In this document: piece by piece, positions 61,351 through 64,000 of the stretch | How the letters are laid out: each line of letters starts with the position of its first letter | How positions within the stretch are numbered: the first letter of the stretch is position 1 | Assembly (NCBI RefSeq): GCF_017086365.1 | Contig: NZ_CP070969.1 | Coordinates: forward strand, 4,650,001-4,714,000 | DNA length: 64,000 bases | Source: Paenibacillus tianjinensis | GTDB lineage: Bacteria > Bacillota > Bacilli > Paenibacillales > Paenibacillaceae | Reading direction: 5' to 3' | Program-made: the position numbers and the translations under genes | The notes under the pieces: generated by a model | Seen by the model: only the letters and a program-made list of their open reading frames with translations | The model's database searches: none | What the model was told of the DNA's origin: nothing

Positions 61351-61830
61351 CTATAGCTGCACATTCTCCTGCAAAAGTGTTAAAAGTTTTGTCAGTTTAT
61401 GTTGAAAAAGAATTTTTTCTTCGGCCGTGATCGCTTTTGGTCCTTTGGAATAGTGCCCGCGCCGGCGTTCCACAGCCCTGGCATGCCTGCCTTCCAGCAT
61501 AAAATCCATCTTTGAATCCTCATATTCCTGTCCGCGGTTTGAAAGCACCCTGCAGCGTTTGCCCAGCGCCAGCGCAGCTAGTCCATAATCCTGCGTGATG
61601 ACGATATCTCCGGCAGAAATATGATTGGCGATGTACAGATCAGCACTGTCAGCTCCGCGGTCAACCTGCACCACTGCGACACCCTCTTCCGCCTGAAGCA
61701 CATGGTCAAAGGACGAAACCATCAGGACAGGTACGCCGAAGGAACGTGCAACAGCAGCAATTTCTTTTTTGACCGGACAAGCATCCCCGTCGACCACGAT
61801 TTTTCTTCCGCCGGGCTTTTCCATGGTCAT
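61351..61830 (-). CDS. YaiI/YqxD family protein (DUF188)
   Basis: About 159 aa. KIVVDGDACPVKKEIAAVARSFGVPVLMVSSFDH, VDRGADSADLYIANHISAGDIVITQDYGLAALAL and RGHYSKGPKAITAEEKILFQHKLTKLL are the DUF188 blocks; the fold resembles a PIN-like nuclease, but no activity is established. Directly upstream of dnaG, as yqxD is in B. subtilis. The start is uncertain between ATG 61830, ATG 61824 and TTG 61836; none has a strong site. Confidence 0.92.
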   Translation of the reverse strand: MTMEKPGGRKIVVDGDACPVKKEIAAVARSFGVPVLMVSSFDHVLQAEEGVAVVQVDRGADSADLYIANHISAGDIVITQDYGLAALALGKRCRVLSNRGQEYEDSKMDFMLEGRHARAVERRRGHYSKGPKAITAEEKILFQHKLTKLLTLLQENVQL

Positions 61831-61896
61831 CACCAAATTCCCGTGTAATATATATACGCTTTACCCAAACCGAAATCCTTCTTTGATAAAGCATAA

Positions 61897-61939
61897 ATAC
61901 GGAACGAATGTCAACTTACGCATTGGCACCGTTCCGTAT
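61897..61939 (-). terminator. Terminator after glyS
   Basis: ATACGGAACG and CGTTCCGTAT form a perfect 10-bp stem around a 23-base loop that contains a further AATG/CATT pairing; the minus strand continues TTATGCTTT, a moderate T-tract. Confidence 0.65.
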
Positions 61940-62026
61940 ATTTATACCCCAAACCATCGATCTATACCATAAGTTACTCAAAATTACAAATTTGCTGTGG
62001 CAGCAAAGCTCAAATTCAGCCGGAAA

Positions 62027-64000
62027 TTACCAAACCAGCTTGCCGAAATCGGCAAACACTCTGGAGTCTGCATCTACAGCGGCCAGGAGAGCAAGGCGGT
62101 TCGTGCGGATCTGTTCGTCTTCGGCCATAACCATTACGGAATCAAAGAATCCGGTGACGGCATCCTTCAAGCCGGAAAGAATACTCAGCGCTTCTGCGGC
62201 ATTTCTGGCTGCAAGTGCTTCCTGGTAAGGCGCGTGGATTCCCTGCCATGTCTCATATAGCTTCACTTCGGCTGCTTCTTTCAACAGGGAAGGCTGGATA
62301 ACGGAACCCTCTGCCGCTTTGGCCGCCAGATTGCTGACACGGGTCAGCGAGTCGACGGTGATTTTGAAATCAGCCTGAGTATTTACAGCCTCTGTGAGTG
62401 CACGGCTTCGGTTCACAACATCCACGATGTCATCAAAACCCGCAGCAGTGACAGCTTCCACAACATCGTAGCGGATATTATCATCGGATAACAGGCGCTT
62501 CACGCGAAGGCCAAAGAACTCGTAAAGGTTTATACGCAGTTCAGGGGCAAAATGTTTCTCTGTGCGTAAATTTTCATGAACTTCCACGGCTGCAGCGAAA
62601 ATTTCCTGCAAACTGACCGGCAGCTTATGCTCCAGTACGATTTGCACAATACCTGCCGCCTGGCGGCGCAGCGCGTAAGGGTCCTGAGAACCCGTCGGGA
62701 TAATGCCGAGCGAGAAGCTTCCGACGATCGTATCGATTTTGTCAGCGAGACTGACGACCATACCCGCCTCCGTCGACGGCACACTGTCTCCGGCAAAACG
62801 CGGCTGATAATGCTCGAAAATACCTTTGGCCACATTCTCCGCTTCTCCAGCTTTACGGGCGTAGTCTTCACCCATCGTGCCTTGAAGCTCAGGGAATTCA
62901 CCCACCATTTGCGTGACAAGGTCGAATTTGCAAATATCCGCGGTACGGCTGACTTCAGCTGCTGCACTTTGAGAGAGTTCAAGCTTAGCTGCGAGCTTGT
63001 CGGCAATTGCACGGATTCTGCGTACTTTGTCGCCAACACTGCCCAGTTCAACTTGATACACAATGGTCTCCAGCTTAGCCAGTGCATCGCTGATTTGCAG
63101 CTTCTGATCTTCTTCATAGAAGAATTTCGCATCCGATAAACGGGCGCGCAGCACCTTTTCATTTCCTTTGGCAATCACATCAAGCGATTCCGCATTACCA
63201 TTCCGAACAGTTACGAAGAACGGCAGGAGCTTGCCCGCAGCATCAAATACCGGGAAATACCGCTGATGCTCACGCATCGAGGTAATCAGCACCTCCTGCG
63301 GAATGTTCAGGAAGGAAGGATCAAAGGTACCGAACAGTACAGTCGGTGTTTCCACCAGGAACAGCACTTCTTCCAGCAGATCTTCCTTGATTCCGATGGT
63401 CCATTCTTTTTCAGCTGCCAGCTTGTTGATCTGATCCAGAATCAGCGTTTCGCGCTCCTTCACATCCACCAGCACGTGCTGCGCCCGCATGGTTTCAACA
63501 TAAGCAGCAGGTTCTGTAATGACCGTCTCTGCACCGAGAAAACGGTGGCCGCGGCTCACGTTGCCTGCTTGTACACCGGTAATCTCCAGATTGATAATGT
63601 CTTGGCCGAACAAGGCAACGAGCCAGCGGATCGGACGGACGAATTTGAAATCATAAGCGCCCCAGCGCATATTTTTCGGGAAGCTCATCGAGCTGACGAT
63701 GCCTGTAAGTCCCTCGGCAAGCAAAGAGGAGGTCTCTACACCGTCGCTGTTTTTGGTGGCATAGATATACTCCACACCAGCCAGTTCCTTAAAGGTGAAT
63801 TGGTCGGGTGATACCCCCTGGCTGCGGGCAAAACCAAGTGCCGCCTTGCTCCATTCGCCGCTGGCATCCAGTGCGATTTTGCGTGACGGGCCTTTCACTT
63901 CTTCACTGATATCCGCCTGTTTCTCAGCTGCATCTTTCACCAGTACAGCGAGTCTACGCGGGGTGGCATAGGCGGTTACTCCGCTGTGCTCAATGCGCGA
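62027..64000 (-). CDS. glyS: Glycyl-tRNA synthetase beta subunit, partial
   Basis: Beta chain of the heterotetrameric glycyl-tRNA synthetase; the N-terminal end continues past the right edge (the frame stays open to base 64000 with TAYATPRRLAVLVKDAAEKQ). Present are FPKNMRWGAYDFKFVRPIRWLVALFG, FLVETPTVLFGTFDPSFLNIPQEVLITSMREHQRYFPVFD, VRNGNAESLDVIAKGNEKVLRARLSDAKFFYEEDQK, the HD-like part HYQPRFAGDSVPSTEAGMVVSLADKIDTIVGSF with DPYALRRQAAGIVQI, and the C-terminal anticodon-binding helices. In B. subtilis yqzB (ccpN) and yqfL follow glyS; here the next gene is the YaiI/YqxD protein. Confidence 0.98.
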   Translation of the reverse strand, partial: SRIEHSGVTAYATPRRLAVLVKDAAEKQADISEEVKGPSRKIALDASGEWSKAALGFARSQGVSPDQFTFKELAGVEYIYATKNSDGVETSSLLAEGLTGIVSSMSFPKNMRWGAYDFKFVRPIRWLVALFGQDIINLEITGVQAGNVSRGHRFLGAETVITEPAAYVETMRAQHVLVDVKERETLILDQINKLAAEKEWTIGIKEDLLEEVLFLVETPTVLFGTFDPSFLNIPQEVLITSMREHQRYFPVFDAAGKLLPFFVTVRNGNAESLDVIAKGNEKVLRARLSDAKFFYEEDQKLQISDALAKLETIVYQVELGSVGDKVRRIRAIADKLAAKLELSQSAAAEVSRTADICKFDLVTQMVGEFPELQGTMGEDYARKAGEAENVAKGIFEHYQPRFAGDSVPSTEAGMVVSLADKIDTIVGSFSLGIIPTGSQDPYALRRQAAGIVQIVLEHKLPVSLQEIFAAAVEVHENLRTEKHFAPELRINLYEFFGLRVKRLLSDDNIRYDVVEAVTAAGFDDIVDVVNRSRALTEAVNTQADFKITVDSLTRVSNLAAKAAEGSVIQPSLLKEAAEVKLYETWQGIHAPYQEALAARNAAEALSILSGLKDAVTGFFDSVMVMAEDEQIRTNRLALLAAVDADSRVFADFGKLVW

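Noticed and set aside
1..64000. CRISPR arrays, insertion sequences, prophage or tRNA genes
   Set aside because: I searched by eye for regular repeats, transposase or integrase frames and cloverleaf ends and found none. The Rpn-type gene is the only transposase-related family present.

Overview
The window looks like the chromosome of a Paenibacillus-type, endospore-forming member of the Bacillales. The evidence is a division and cell-wall (dcw) cluster that contains the sporulation genes spoVD, spoVE, spoIIGA and sigE; bacillithiol synthesis (bshC); a yla-type block (typA, ylaH-like, ylaJ-like lipoprotein, PhoH/YlaK); the yqxD-dnaG-sigA macromolecular-synthesis block; and the many TTG/GTG starts behind strong GGAGG ribosome-binding sites. 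Base composition is near 50 % G+C and even throughout. I see no prophage, insertion sequence, CRISPR array or tRNA.

Layout. About 1-21.7 kb is one long minus-strand dcw cluster, transcribed from mraZ (21.6 kb) down to sigE (cut by the left edge): mraZ, rsmH, ftsL, pbpB, spoVD, murE, murF, mraY, murD, spoVE, murG, murA, divIB, ftsA, ftsZ, then an inserted Rpn-type nuclease gene, then spoIIGA-sigE. Upstream of mraZ lie ahcY and bshC, a five-gene oligopeptide ABC transporter (oppABCDF, 25-31 kb), a DUF3397 membrane protein, panE and a GerR/RsfA-type regulator. From 33 to 45 kb is a mixed block: a DUF2626 protein, a secreted coiled-coil protein, an orphan solute-binding protein, PhoH/YlaK, a YlaJ-type lipoprotein, a flavin-fold protein, an LCP transferase, a YlaH-like protein, TypA and two divergent TerC proteins. 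From 45 to 55 kb come ThiI and its cysteine desulfurase, a lytic transglycosylase, three small DUF proteins, a subtilase and a divergent MocR/aminotransferase pair. From 55 to 64 kb come the RNase P RNA gene, a Nif3-like gene, trmK, an unknown membrane protein, sigA, dnaG, a YaiI/YqxD protein and glyS (cut by the right edge).

How the parts work together. The dcw cluster makes UDP-MurNAc-pentapeptide and lipid II (murA, E, F, D, mraY, murG), polymerises and cross-links it (SpoVE, PBP2B, SpoVD) and builds the Z ring (FtsA, FtsZ, FtsL, DivIB). It then runs into the SpoIIGA/pro-SigE protease-sigma pair that starts mother-cell transcription after septation. Candidate control elements fit this: MraZ-type decamer repeats just downstream of the mraZ promoter, a SigH-like promoter before ftsA, and a promoter with an unusually long spacer and Spo0A boxes before spoIIGA.

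Most of the window is conserved core genome. The least explained items are non-coding: a 94-nt nested stem structure in the leader of murA, a two-copy palindromic intergenic repeat (23.1 kb and 36.5 kb), an RNase P RNA with A-type features in a Bacillales genome, and several operator-like repeats. All structures, promoters and operators were read by eye and have not been computed.
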